From positions 54,100,327 through 54,164,326 of the forward strand of contig OY829539.1 of NCBI GenBank assembly GCA_963691705.1: a DNA stretch of 64,000 nt, given 5' to 3'. Below, piece by piece: positions 10,919 through 22,024 of this stretch. The notes under the pieces are model-generated. The model did no database searches. It was not told where the DNA came from and worked only from the letters and a program-made list of their open reading frames with translations. The position numbers were made by a program, and so were the translations under genes. Origin of the DNA: Viola odorata (taxonomy: Eukaryota > Streptophyta > Magnoliopsida > Malpighiales > Violaceae). How positions within the stretch are numbered: the first letter of the stretch is position 1; every line of letters starts with the position of its first letter.

Positions 10919-12676
10919 GGGGAAAAGACATTTTTGGCCCCTGAACTTTAATTTTTTAATTAATGTGGCCCCTGAACTCTTAAATTGTTTAATTACAACC
11001 CTGCGAATCGAACATTTTGACAAAATTGGCCCTTACCGTCACAGAAATCTGACGTGGCGACGTTATCTTCCACGTCAGACACGTCTCACGTGCCACGTCG
11101 GCTAGCCACGTCAGATTCCTGCCAACTCACGCGTCCACGTCATTGCTTTATCAGGGCCCACATTAATCATTTAATTAAAATTCAGGGGCCACATTAATCA
11201 TTTAATTAAAGTTCAGGGGCCATTTATGTCTTTTTACCGAATAGATGTGGAGGTGTGAGATGGCAAATTGCTGAAGGCCTAGCACTACGTTTAAGCTCTT
11301 AAATTGAAAATTTCCTAAAAATTACTACTATATAAATGATAAAACCCAAATATTGTATATGTATCTTCTTAATTGGATAAAAAAAAAACTTTGACTTCAG
11401 CTGCTCCTATACCTTGCCAAATATTTAGAGTTAAGGTAAATAAAAAATTTACAGTTTTTAAAATACATTACTTTGGCCTCTACTAATCTTTCAAATGTTA
11501 ACCTTACAGTTTTCTAAAAAAAACATTACAATTTTAAATTTTTTAATAATTAAACAGTAAATACAAATAACAATTTTTTAATATTATGGATTGAACACTA
11601 ATTTTTTAAATTTAATTCGGATATGGATATGTGAATTTATTACCCGAATTAAATATTATGGATGTGAATATTGTTATGCGTATTTATTATATATATAGTG
11701 TTCATCGTGAGGCGAAGAAGTAATCATGTGTTTTTTCATGGGGTTGGTTGGTGGTCAAACTTTTGACACTCATCAAATGGTTACCAATTCTATAATCTCA
11801 TTTTAAAAGCCTCTCTTTTGTGTTCTCCATCTCTAATTTGTTAAAATTAAACTCTAAATGTCGTTAACAATAATAAGAAGGTAGTTTAGTGATATATATA
11901 TATGTAATTTTTCTTGTGTGCTAAATTTAATTCCCAGGCGATCAGCAAGACCTGTCAAATCATAGTCCATGTATTCGAAAACCATATAAAAGCCAAAAAT
12001 GTCTTTTTCCCATTGAAAAATTGTTATTTGTATTTACAGTTTAATTATTAAAAAATTTAAAATTGTAATATTTTTTTTAGAAAACTGTAAGGTTAACATT
12101 TGAAAGATTAGTAGAGGCCAAAGTAATGTATTTTAAAAACTGTAAATTTTTTATTTACCTTAACTCTAAATATTTGGCAAGGTATAGGAGCAGCTGAAGT
12201 CAAAGTTTTTTTTTTTATCCAATTAAGAAGATACATATACAATATTTGGGTTTTATCATTTATATAGTAGTAATTTTTAGGAAATTTTCAATTTAAGAGC
12301 TTAAACGTAGTGCTGGGCCGTCAGCAACTTGCCATCTCACAACTCCACATCTATTCGGTAAAAAGACATAAATGGCCCCTGAACTTTAATTAAATGATTA
12401 ATGTGGCCCCTGAATTTTAATTAAATGATTAATGTGGCCCCTGATAAAGCAATGACGTGGGCGCGTGAGTTGGCAGGAATCTGACGTGGCTAGCCGACAT
12501 GGCACGTGAGACGTGTCTGACGTGGAAGATAACGTCGCCACGTCAGGTTTCTGTGACGGTAGGGGCCAATTTTGTCAAAACGTTCGATTCGCAGGGTTGT
12601 AATTAAACAATTTAAGAGTTCAGGGGCCACATTAATTAAAAAATTAAAGTTCAGGGGCCAAAAATGTCTTTTCCCC
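10919..12676. mobile_element. Non-autonomous MULE with ~650-bp terminal inverted repeats
   Basis: A 1758-bp element starting GGGGAAAAGACATTTTTGG and ending in the inverse, flanked by the 10-bp duplication TTTGAAAATT (10909-10918 and 12677-12686). The arms run from about 10919-11570 and 12010-12676 and are near-identical, with a central ~440-bp unpaired region without an ORF. Long arms and a 9-10 bp duplication fit Mutator-like elements. The transcribed arms would fold into a long hairpin. Confidence 0.9.
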
Positions 12677-12844
12677 TTTGAAAATTTGGTCGGGTGTTAA
12701 GCTGATGTGGCAGGAGAAAAAGTGAATAACACCCTAAATTTGACACCCACTGCTGTGGATAGTCAAGCATTAGATTGCAAATATTCACACAGAACAGATC
12801 AGAGCAGAACAAAAACAAACAATAAAGTTATTCTCTCAAGTTTT

Positions 12845-13318
12845 TTAACCAGAGATTTCGATTGCTTTGACCTCAGGTTTCTTAACTTCTTCCTTGGGCA
12901 CAGTGACAGTAAGGACACCATTTTCCATGGAAGCCTTAACCTCTTCCATTTTGGCATTCTCCGGCAGCCTAAACCTCCTCACGAACTTCCCGCTGCTCCG
13001 CTCGACACGATGCCACGTGTCGTTTTTGTCTTCCTTCTCCATATTCCTCTCTCCGCTGATCTGCAGCACTCTCCCTTCCTCAACCTCCACCTTCACTTCT
13101 TCCTTCTTTAGACCAGGCAGATCTGCCTTGAATACATGCCCTTCTGGAGTTTCTTTCCAGTCGACGCGAGTGTTCACGAATGCAGAATTATCTCTCGGAA
13201 TTAGGGAAGAAGCAGAAGAAGGGAAATCCCTGAACGGATCCCAGGCATCCAGAGCAGAGAAGGGATCGAAGACACTGCTCCTCCTCCTGTTGTTGAAGAA
13301 ACTTGGAATCAACGACAT
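12845..13318 (-). CDS. Class I cytosolic small heat-shock protein (~17-18 kDa)
   Basis: 157 residues, intronless. Small heat-shock proteins are ATP-independent chaperones that form large oligomers and hold unfolding proteins. The N-terminus MSLIPSFF with FDPFS and a tryptophan-rich segment is typical of class I. The alpha-crystallin domain covers about residues 45-140, with conserved [15 protein letters not shown] and the [11 protein letters not shown] block. The C-terminal tail holds the IEI form of the IXI motif used in oligomer assembly. I start at the ATG at 13318: the two preceding codons (GTG AAG) are not a plant start. A TATA box lies at 13444-13449 and a four-unit heat-shock element at 13569-13586, so heat induction is likely. 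Intact and confidently identified. Confidence 0.96.
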   Translation of the reverse strand: MSLIPSFFNNRRRSSVFDPFSALDAWDPFRDFPSSASSLIPRDNSAFVNTRVDWKETPEGHVFKADLPGLKKEEVKVEVEEGRVLQISGERNMEKEDKNDTWHRVERSSGKFVRRFRLPENAKMEEVKASMENGVLTVTVPKEEVKKPEVKAIEISG

Positions 13319-13443
13319 CTTCACTCGAGAAGGAAAGAGAGGGATTTTGGGATTTGCGAAATCGAAAGGTTGAACGGGATTTTGGGTTGTTGATCACACT
13401 TGCTTGTTTTGATCGATGGTGAAAGTGCGGTATGATTTAGGGA

Positions 13444-13449
13444 TTTATA
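13444..13449 (-). promoter_or_regulatory. TATA box of the sHSP gene
   Basis: CTATAAATCC on the minus strand, 126 bp upstream of the start codon. It lies inside a block that is also present in the two relic copies at 5.4 and 6.8 kb. Confidence 0.8.
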
Positions 13450-13568
13450 GGAAGCAGAGGAGATATCTGGTACCTTCGAGGGAAATCGTAAGATTTTGGC
13501 CCCCATCATGAGATCGAGTGATGGCTGATTCAGGAAGTCGCTTGCAAGTTCTTGCATCTACAGGGGAA

Positions 13569-13586
13569 TTCCTGAATGTTCTGGAA
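13569..13586. promoter_or_regulatory. Perfect four-unit heat-shock element
   Basis: TTC-CT-GAA-TG-TTC-TG-GAA: four alternating pentamer cores with exact 2-bp spacing, about 120 bp upstream of the TATA box. This is the consensus binding site of trimeric heat-shock factors. Confidence 0.92.
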
Positions 13587-13649
13587 TCTGGGTTTTGTGC
13601 ACTGCACACCTTATGGGAAAATAGAGGATTGAGGCCCTTCACATTTTCT

Positions 13650-14534
13650 GCTTCGACAGTTTTAGCTTTAACCCAACGTCTTTGGATCTCTTAATTTTGG
13701 CAGCCCATTTCATACATTTTCATTTTTCATTTTACTTTCTCTTTTTTCTCAAACAAAATATAATACTTTGCTTAAAATTATATAATAATTATAATTTGAA
13801 AGAACAATTAACTATAATGATCTCAAAATTATGCAAATTAAATCAGATTTAAACTGTCTATAAAAGAATTGCACCATTTGGAAATAATTCCCGATTCTGA
13901 CACTAATACAGATACGAAAAGAATAAAGTTAATTATGTTAATTTTCTATAAGACATGATAAACAAAAGAATTGTAGTGTATGATATAAAGTGAACTATAA
14001 TTATTGGACAATATTGTTTTGATAGTATTATTTTTTTTCCTCAACCCAACGCTGTTTTGATGATATTTTTTTTTCTTTCCTTAAAACGATGACGTTTTGA
14101 TAGTGATATTGACCTAGCCGGTTGGATAGTAAACCAACCGGGTCATTGTGTCTTTAAAAACCGGCTGAGTCGATCGATTTTTTCCGGTCAGGATGCATAT
14201 GAAGTCAGATAGGTGAGCTGTACCGAAAATCCTTTTAGGTCATCAATTTATCGGTTCAACCGTCGGGTCGGTTCAATTTTCATAACTATACTTTTTTCAT
14301 TATAAAATTCACAAACACCTTAAAGAAGAAAAAAAAAAGCATATAAAGGTCAGTTATAACATGAATGGATAAAATTAATTTGAACTAGTATGTTTGTAGA
14401 TTTTATTTCCTTTGAACTAGAATTTTCTTAGTTTTTTTTATTTAAAATTGATTATACATTATATGAAAAACGAGAAAAAAATATACTTCATCATCTCGAT
14501 TTCTACCTCTCACACAAACACTCTCATCTCCCTC
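13650..14534. other. AT-rich intergenic region upstream of the sHSP gene
   Basis: No gene seen. A block at about 14100-14290 with paired 'AACCGG'/'CCGGTT'-type words looks like debris of a further TIR element, but its ends cannot be set. Confidence 0.5.
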
Positions 14535-14542
14535 ATCACCAC

Positions 14543-15375
14543 TAGAGCTGGGCACGGTGCGGTTCGGTTCGAATTTGGACAGAACTAGAACCAGAATCAG
14601 AATTTAGAACCGGTTCGGTTCGATTTTGGGTAATTGTATTTTTAAAACTAGAACCAAACCGCACCAGAACCATTTGGTTTCGGTTCGGTTCCAGGTTGTT
14701 TCGGTGAAATAGACATTATAAGATACTATAACACTTTTTGTTTAAAAGGTTTTAGGGGAAACCTATTCCCCTAGTGTACAAAAAGTTTGACATGTCACTA
14801 GTCTAACTCTTTCTTTCGAGAGAACAAAAAAAACAGAAGTAGATAAATGATGTAAAATTTCCAATACCAACAATACACATGAACGAGCAAATAAAACCAA
14901 CACCAAACGCGGGAGAAACCAACAGTCTAGACTCTAGACAATAAGGTTACAGAATTCCAACCAAAGTAAAATAAAACCAAACTTGTTTGCTTAATTTGAA
15001 TGGCCTACATACATTTCCTGATTTTAAAAAACTAGAAAGTGTGGAACTTTTTTTGTTCTGTTACACAAACTGCTATAAGAAAACATGCTTATTTTCTGAC
15101 ATTTGAATTGTTTCCCTACGTTCATAGTTTTCCTAGAAAAAGGATTATATAGCATTCCAATCCTCCACTTAATAATATGAATATATATTATTATATAATA
15201 TTTCGGGTAAATCGAGTTGCATGATATATAGAATCGGAACCAAATCATTTATTTCTGAACGATTCGGTTCGGTTCTGATTCCATTGTTTTTTGACTTTAA
15301 ACCCGAACCAAACCGTCCTGGTTCGGTCTGGTTTGGGAAATCGGTTCGGGTTTTTTATTTTTTCGCCTAGCCCTA
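14543..15375. mobile_element. Non-autonomous hAT element (833 bp)
   Basis: Starts TAGAGCTGGGCACGG, ends CGCCTAGCCCTA (the inverse TAGGGCTAGGCG), and is flanked by a perfect 8-bp duplication ATCACCAC at 14535-14542 and 15376-15383. The 8-bp duplication and TAGNGCTGGGC-type ends identify hAT. Both subterminal regions are full of GGTTCGGTTCGG-type repeats. No transposase is encoded. Confidence 0.92.
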
Positions 15376-15620
15376 ATCACCACCACCGGCACCACCCTCA
15401 TCGCCAACACTTCTCCCTCTCAACTCCACCACACCGCTACATCATCGGCAACCATCTCCACCGCCGTCAGTTACCACTACATCACCGGCAGCCATCCATC
15501 ACCCTCTCCTCACTCACCGCCGACACCAACCCACTGCCGATCTCTTCTCTGTCACTAACCATCACCCTTTCCTCACCCACCGCCGGCACCAACTCATCGC
15601 CATCTCCTTACTCGGTGCCG
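15200..15620. repeat. Segmental duplication, copy 1 (hAT right end plus flank)
   Basis: The right ~175 bp of the hAT element plus ~240 bp of flanking C-rich sequence ('CACTTCTCCCTCTC', 'GCTACATCATCG.CAACCATC', 'GTCAGTTACCACTACATCACC'). It recurs in the same orientation at 18285-18680. Confidence 0.8.
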
Positions 15621-15929
15621 GTGCTACCGAGGAAAGAAAAAAAAAAGAACGAAGGAGAGAAAAGGAAGGAAAGCAGTCGGAAGAAAAATTACAGCGTCGT
15701 TTGGAGAGGATAGGAGAGGGAAAGGGAAAGGGAAAGGGAAAGTGAGGTGGAAATAAATACACGTGGCACAATTGGACCCCTTAACTTTATTAGATCATTA
15801 AATTAGTCCAATAAACCTTATATTAATATTATACTATATGATTAAATATACTCAATATATGCGTCCATATGTCATAACGTATATATTACGGTACTAATGC
15901 ACTAGTTCCGTTGTCCAAAATCCAACAAG

Positions 15930-16141
15930 CATGCCCCTGGAGACATGCACAGAAGATATACTTACAGGTTGTGTGTCACTTCAATTTTACAAGTTTTGTC
16001 TACTTTTTTTCATTTCCTGTTTTCTGTCTCAGTTTCTTTGTGTTTCTATTTTGTTATTATCTTCACTTGTCTGTGCAGGTTGTGTTTCCTCTTGGTAAAA
16101 AATATGGATCTGCCCCTTCAACACCTCGTCTGAATTACTGA
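15930..16141 (+). pseudogene. Possible two-exon gene fragment, function unknown
   Basis: An exon-like stretch ends ATACTTACAG near 15966, followed by a 5'-GT start, a T-rich ~110-bp stretch ending CTGTGCAG near 16079, and a second open stretch encoding a Lys/Pro/Ser-rich tail (contains PLGKKYGSAPSTPR) to a TGA at 16139-16141. The joined frame stays open. It could be the last exons of a captured or truncated host gene. I do not recognise the family and no promoter is seen. Confidence 0.3.
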
Positions 16142-16541
16142 GTTGAAAGTTATATTTTGTATTGAGGATTTTAAACTTCCTTCATGGTTGGACGGAATGT
16201 AAGCTGCACATTCATTTTTCCTTTTTCATGTTGGGTGACAGAAAATGAGTTGACCTCTCATTTTTGTACTCCTTTTAATATGGTTAATTAATTAATTTTT
16301 GGTTTTTTAGCATTTAAGTAAATTATTCACGGTTAATGTTTAAGTTTTAATCAGTATTAATTATTAATATTAATTACTATTATTGGTGTTATTAATATTA
16401 ATTAGTAAATATTAATTTTATTATGCATTATTAATATTAAATAATTATTTTTTACTAAATGCTGAAATGAAAAGAACTCCAGCTGAAGAACAGGAGGAAC
16501 AGGACAATGTCCTGAGGCCTAAACATGACCTGGGTCTGAAT

Positions 16542-18126
16542 CTAATAAGTTGCAATAATACGAGCAACTGAAATCAAAAACTCCACCAATCCATTCAAGG
16601 CATCATAGGAGGAACCACCTTTCTCAACACAAAATTCTACCTTTTCCTTCATCTCCTTAGCCTTCTGCCTAATTTCCTTCCCTTTCTCATCCACCATTAA
16701 CATTCTAACAGCTTTCTCTACCTTGTCCCGATTCAAGTTGCTCTCCCACTTGAGGCCTGGTCCCCATACTTGACTCCAATATCTCGCGTTCCCCATTTGA
16801 TCCCCAAAACAAGGTCTACAAATCACTGGAACCCCTTCAGATATGCTCTCAATTGTCGAATTCCAACCACAATGGCTCCAAAAGCCTCTTACGGCAGGAT
16901 GCTCTAGCACTTCCTTTTGTGGTGCCCAGTTAACAATACGACCATTCTCTCCGATACTTTCTTCAAAACCATCAAGAAGTCTGTTGGTATGTCCTGGCCC
17001 TTGATTTGAGTCTCTCCTGATCACCCACAAAAAAGGTTGCTTGCTGCTCTCTAAGCCCCAAGCCATCTCTTTGAGCTCACTTGCATCCATGGATGCTATA
17101 CTTCCCAAACTTATGTAGATTACGCTGTTGGGGGCTTGTTTGTCAAGCCATGCCAAGCATCTAGTTTCCTCTTCTAATAAGCTGCTACAAACTGAGACCG
17201 GAACAATTTTGTGCATTGGGCCTATGGTAAAAATTGGAACATCACAATGTTGTTGTCGGAGCCATGTGAGTGGTGATTCTTCTAGACATTCCAAGGTGTT
17301 GAATATGATTCCAGAGGATGATCTTACTTCACGGGCAGTAGCTAATAGCTGAAGAAAGGCATCAGACTTTTTGAAATTGAAAACATGTAGATCCTTATGA
17401 AGCCCAGGAATAAGATCCATTGACATTGAATCTGTATCCAATGTGGAACATGTCACTTGTTAGAGCCAAAAGAGGTCAATGGTGGAGCATAAAGGTTAGG
17501 TAAACGCATCACATACAATCAAATCCTACAAGTTTTTTGTACTAACTTATGTGCGAAAATGAATTAGAGTGTACCATTCATTTTTTGGTACATCAGTTAC
17601 TTATCATTCATTTCATACCTTGCAAGGGGAAAAAGCCTTCCTTTTGGAGACGTGGTTATTCATGGAACATTAGCAAATTAGAGGCACTTCCAGTACATAA
17701 GATGATGCTTGGAAGCTTCAGATGGCGCGCCACAGCTTCAGAGAAGTACATGAATTCATCATAGATGATGCAGGGGAGCTGATCTTGAGGACCCTGTTGC
17801 CGAATCATCTTTGCCAATGATTCCTGCAACAGAGTTCCGCAGTTGGCATTAAGGCTGAGGTTGAATTCTATGAAATTGTCAGAATCTTTATGGCTATAAG
17901 GTATGTTACCGCTCGATATATCTAGGATGCTAAAATCTGGATGATGGGATGGGTTGAGAGAGTTGAATTGGGTTTGGGCAATTGTGGTGGGAAATCCCTT
18001 TGAATGAAGTATGGTTCCTAGCTGAAGCATAGGGTTGAGATGGCCTTGTGCTGGACATGGAACCAGCACCAGTTGACGGATGCACATATCTGCCTTTCTA
18101 CAGACTAAAGAAGCAATGTTTTTCAT
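16542..18126 (-). pseudogene. UGT gene 2: UGT76-like glycosyltransferase with a nonsense codon
   Basis: Same structure as UGT gene 1: exon 1 18126-17619, intron 17618-17432, exon 2 17431-16542, phase 1, giving 465 codons plus stop in the joined frame. The catalytic His motif (QGHLNPM), the YDEFMYF aspartate and the PSPG box (WAPQKEVL...CFGDQ) are present, with Arg replacing Gly in the usual 'VGGF' position. A TAA at 17656-17658 falls where UGT1 has TTT (Phe), 13 codons before the exon end, and would remove the whole sugar-donor half. It may be a pseudogene, a null allele or a read error. The start is uncertain: either the Met at 18126 or an internal Met ~13 codons later. High similarity to UGT1 and shared orientation imply tandem duplication. 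Confidence 0.85.
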
Positions 18127-18284
18127 GTAAAAGCTTCAAGACAACGGTCAGTGATACCTATAGCCTCTTTAGTCAATGGCTAATCATAGTTTCTAATGAT
18201 CCTAATATGTATGTGAATTCTTCTTTTTTATATCTTTTTTTACGTGGTGTACAAGTTTATGGACCCCCAACAACAGGATTTCGA

Positions 18285-18680
18285 GTAAACCGGATAAACC
18301 GAGTTGCATGATATATAGAACCGAAACCAAACCATTTATTTCTGAACGGTTCAGCTCGGTTCTGGTTCCACTATTTTTTTATTTAAAACTCGAACCAAAC
18401 CGTCCCGGTTCGGTCTGGTTCCGGGAATCGGTTCGGATTTTTAGTTTTTTGGCCCAGCCCTAATCACCACCGTCGGCACCACCCTCACCGCCAACACTTC
18501 TCCCTCTCTACTCCACCACACTGCTACATCATCGACAACCATCTCCAACGCCGTCAGTTACCACTACATCACCGGCAACCATCCATCACCCTCTCCTCAC
18601 CCACCGCCGATCTCTTCTCCATCACCAACCATCACCCTCTTCTTACCCACCGCCGGTACCAACCCATCGCCATCTCCTTA
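18285..18680. repeat. Segmental duplication, copy 2 (truncated hAT right end plus flank)
   Basis: Matches 15200-15620 in the same orientation, including the hAT end GGCCCAGCCCTA followed by the target sequence ATCACCAC. The left part of the hAT element is missing. This is therefore duplicated DNA, not a separate insertion. C-rich sequence continues to about 18850 with no gene. Confidence 0.8.
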
Positions 18681-19850
18681 CCCGATCTCCACAACCACAT
18701 CATCACTGTCGACCATCATCTCACCCATCTCCTCACTGTCATCAACCGCCAACCAAACCCATCCACACCCACACCGTCACCATCTCCTCACCGCCACGAT
18801 CCACCAACCCCCAACTAAACCCTCGGCTCAGCCATACCACCGAACCCAACCGCTCCTTATGTAATATTTTACAACCCTAATCGGATCCAAAATAGGAGTT
18901 CTAAATAAGGTAAATAACTTAATTAATTAATTAAATAAATAGTCTAATTAACTAATTAATTAAGACAAATAAAAGGAAAGTAGTTGTCTTAAAATCAGAC
19001 AAGGGAAAACGCAATCGGACAAGGAGTCCTAGCGCGCGTAGGACAAGGAGTCCTCACGCCGAGCACCAGGATTAGGGTTTGCGCGCATCCTCCGCACCCT
19101 AAATTAGGGTTTCCCATATCTTCTAAACGCCTCCGGCTTTTTCCCTGAAACTTGGGCCCGTACTCCTTGACATGTTGCAGTACACGTCGAACTTGATTGA
19201 TGGACAAAAGCGCCCCATCTACGCGTTGATCTGCTACCCAACAGAATCACCATCGTACATCGTGATGGTGAGGAGATTAACTATGCGTGGAGCCTTATCT
19301 CGAAGCGTAGCATCCTCAAGTGTCATCTCACACTTCAGCTCCTTGTGGATGAGTGATGACAACTTGTCTTGAAGCTTTCTAGCCCTCGCACGCGTCATTG
19401 GACCAGCCGGTGGTAAAGGCATGTCGATGCATGTGTTCGCCTCAGCTTTTGACTCTTGTGTCCAAATCACTTGATTCTTTTTTATTCAGATCCCCAACAG
19501 ACACAGCTATCTAACGAACACTTTTTCGTTGAAATTAGACTCCAACTGGTATATATTGAAATATGATTTTGACTATGTTTTTATGACACTTTTGACTCTC
19601 TTTTCGACCTAAATAAATAAATCAAAAGACCAAACAGACTCGACACAAACAGACTTGGTTTATAACTCCTAAAATGACCTTGACACAAGACTCGACTTTG
19701 ATTTAGAGCTTGCGAATTGGACCTCAGGCGCTAGTCAAGTACTAAGCAATAACCTCAATTAGTAGTATGGGATGCTAATTGATTAAAAGGAGCATTCAAG
19801 GAGGGATTTGTCTTAATTCTGCCAACCAAATCGAGAGAAGAACATGATCG

Positions 19851-20324
19851 TCACTTATGCGCGTCTTGGCCTAGCCAGGATCGTATCATTGGGTACCTCA
19901 GCTGTGCGTCCTTTAGCTTTTCGCTGAAATAGACAATTGGTTGTTTCTCCTGCATAAGAACATCCCCAATCCCTAAACCGCTTGCATCGCATTCGATCTC
20001 GAAGGCCTTGCTGAAGTCGGGAAGAGCGAGCACCGGGGCAGAACACAAGCATTCCTTAAGTGTATTAAACGCTTCCTCTTGTGACTGTTCCCACCTGAAA
20101 AGAACATTCTTTTTGGTTAGATCATTCAAGGGGACAACAATGGTGCTAAAATCCTTGACGAAACGTCGATAGAAGCTTGCCAATCCATGGAATGATCTCA
20201 CATCACTAGCATTCTTTGGGGTCGGCCACTCCTTAATAGCTCGGATCTTCTCCTCGTCAAGCTTCACTCCATCTACACTCACAATAAAACTAAGAAAATC
20301 AACTGTTCCATTGCCAATGAGCAT
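19851..20324 (-). pseudogene. Reina-like RT thumb / RNase H fragment
   Basis: The product contains the segment IKEWPTPKNASDVRSFHGLA, then FRWEQSQEEAFNTLKE, ALPDFSKAFEIECDASG and a start of RNase H (IVYFSEKL). It follows the RT fragment on the same strand after ~85 bases with a frame break, and then ends abruptly. Confidence 0.8.
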
Positions 20325-20408
20325 TTACTAGGTTTAGCATACAACTTCTGCTCACGAAGTGTTAGAATGACTTCCCTAAGATGTAAAACATGCTTATCAA
20401 ATGATTTG

Positions 20409-20960
20409 CTATAGATTTAAGATATCGTCAAAATAGACTACAACAAATCTACCAATGAAGTGCCTAAGTACATGGTTCATTAATCTCATGAATGTGCTAG
20501 GAGCATTAGTTAATCCAAAAGGCATAACCATCCATTCATACAAGCCATACTTAGTTCTAAAAGCAGTTTTCCATTCATCACCGTCTTTTATACGAATCTG
20601 GTGGTAACCACTCATCAAATCAATTTTAGAGAACATCTTACTACCACTTAATTCATCTAACATGTCATCTAAACGAGGGATAGGGTGTCGATACTTTACA
20701 GTGATTTTATTGATTGCACGACAATCAACACACATGCGCCAACTGCCATCTTTCTTTGGGACTAGGATCACTAGAACGGCGTATGGGGAAAGGCTTTCCC
20801 TCACGTATCCACGCTCAAGCAGCTCGTCCACTTACCACTGAAGTTCCCTGGTCTCTTCGGGATTAGTTCGGTAGGCTGGGCGATGAGGGATCGCTGAACC
20901 GGGTACAAAATCGATTTGATGTTCAATGCCTCGGATTGGAGGCAATCCGGGAGGCATCTC
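20409..20960 (-). pseudogene. Reina-like reverse transcriptase fragment
   Basis: Encodes RT motifs in order: [61 protein letters not shown] and the catalytic VVYFDDIL. The frame is broken at about 20831 (in-frame stop before [10 protein letters not shown]) and ends in a stop after the active-site block. Minus strand, part of the 18860-21480 remnant. Not functional. Confidence 0.85.
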
Positions 20961-21507
20961 CTCGGGTAGAACATCCTTGAATTACTACAATAGGGAGGAA
21001 AGACCACTAGGAACAGAATGTGAAAGATTAGCGTTAGAGGTATTTAAACATGAAGAGCGAAAACGGATAAAAGGAAGAGGGCGGTTTACACCAAAATAAG
21101 TTTTTTGAAAAATCAGTGCTCTCCTCACTTCGCTTCCCTTGGCATATACACTCAGTTTCTTTTTATTTGCCTCTCCTTTTGATCTCTCTATGCCACTCTC
21201 AGAACGCATACTCTTTTCGTACGAATGTTTACACTCACCCTCTACATGCTTACTCTTTTCATGCGAATGTTGAAGGCTCACACACAGTTTCACTCTCTTT
21301 ATTTTTCACGCTCAAGCCTTCTTTTTCTCTCTCAAGCTTTTTTGTAACTTCATATTCAGCGTAGGACTTAGCTAGCCACTCTTGGTCCTTAACGACTTCG
21401 GCTGGTGTCAACGGTACCAAAGTAAACTTTATTCCATCTTTCACTAGTTTATAGTGATTTCGCTTCCCGTCATGGGGATTGAACGCACCAACAAATCCTC
21501 CCCACCC

Positions 21508-21545
21508 TCGGCTGAGGCCTAAACATGACCTGGATTTGAATCATA
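21508..21545. repeat. Copy of the UGT gene 2 downstream flank
   Basis: CTGAGGCCTAAACATGACCTGG followed by a GAATC-like block matches 16512-16545 just downstream of UGT2, in the same orientation. It lies near the UGT exon fragment at 21680 and suggests a rearranged UGT copy. Confidence 0.6.
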
Positions 21546-21679
21546 TGATGTTAAGTTTCCTACAAAAATTACATTTCCTCTTTCAATTTATCTCTCGTTG
21601 CTGCTATTTTAGATTTCTTATTACATCCTGGAATAGCTGCTTATTGTCTAGTAATTCTTGTTAGGGAATTGCAGATTTG

Positions 21680-21760
21680 TCTGATGCCTTTCTTCAGCTA
21701 TTAGCTACTGCCCGTGAAGTAAGATCATCATCTGGAATCACATTCAATAGCTTGGAATAC
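21680..21760 (+). pseudogene. UGT exon 2 fragment, opposite orientation
   Basis: Translates to a 27-residue piece closely matching UGT2 exon 2 (starts SDAFLQLLATAREVRSSSG, then TFNSLEY-like) on the plus strand, inverted relative to UGT1 and UGT2. It breaks off into a short repeat of its own 'CTGCCCGTGAA' word and then non-coding DNA. A relic only. Confidence 0.85.
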
Positions 21761-22024
21761 TGCCCGTGAATTGCAGATTCAACTTCTTAACGTATATTTT
21801 TTTATTACATAGTTAATGAGTTCGATTTTTATTATTATAACTGATTAATTTGAACAAAACTAATTAATATAATTATGGCAAGACCTGATTTGATTATAAA
21901 ATATTTGATATTCCTTACCGTTTCACGTGGTGTGAGGTGTGACCAATATTTGCTATTCTAAATTATTTTAATACTATACAAGTGGGTATTTTATTTTTTA
22001 ATACATTATATATATATAGTGAGA

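Larger units (their letters stand above)
9875..12764. mobile_element. Non-autonomous TIR element, superfamily unassigned, hosting a MULE
   Basis: The left end GACCATCCACACCAATG and the right end (complement GACTATCCACAGCAGTG) form imperfect inverted repeats, both followed inward by GGGTGTTATTCA. Inside are a ~170-bp tandem repeat (10085-10450) and a (TA)n tract. A MULE at 10919-12676 splits its right part. The target duplication could not be fixed, so no superfamily is given. The right end lies within ~80 bp of the sHSP stop codon, so the sHSP 3' untranslated region probably runs into it. Confidence 0.65.
18860..21480 (-). mobile_element. Decayed Reina-like (chromovirus) Gypsy fragment
   Basis: Minus-strand pol remnants in the order expected of one element: a pre-RT segment (about 21444-21259), reverse transcriptase (20960-20409), thumb/RNase H start (20324-19851) and, after a deletion of most of RNase H and integrase, a segment containing GPMTRARARKLQ (19470-19234). 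The last part near 18860 (TGTAATATTTTACA on plus) may be an LTR edge. Chromovirus/Reina assignment rests on the RT wording ([31 protein letters not shown]). Confidence 0.75.

Noticed and set aside
12867..13373. 168-residue plus-strand ORF
   Set aside because: Shadow of the sHSP gene.
15291..15713. His/Pro/Ser-rich plus-strand ORF of 140 residues
   Set aside because: Runs out of the hAT end into C-rich repeat sequence; low complexity and the same DNA is repeated at 18.3 kb with a broken frame.
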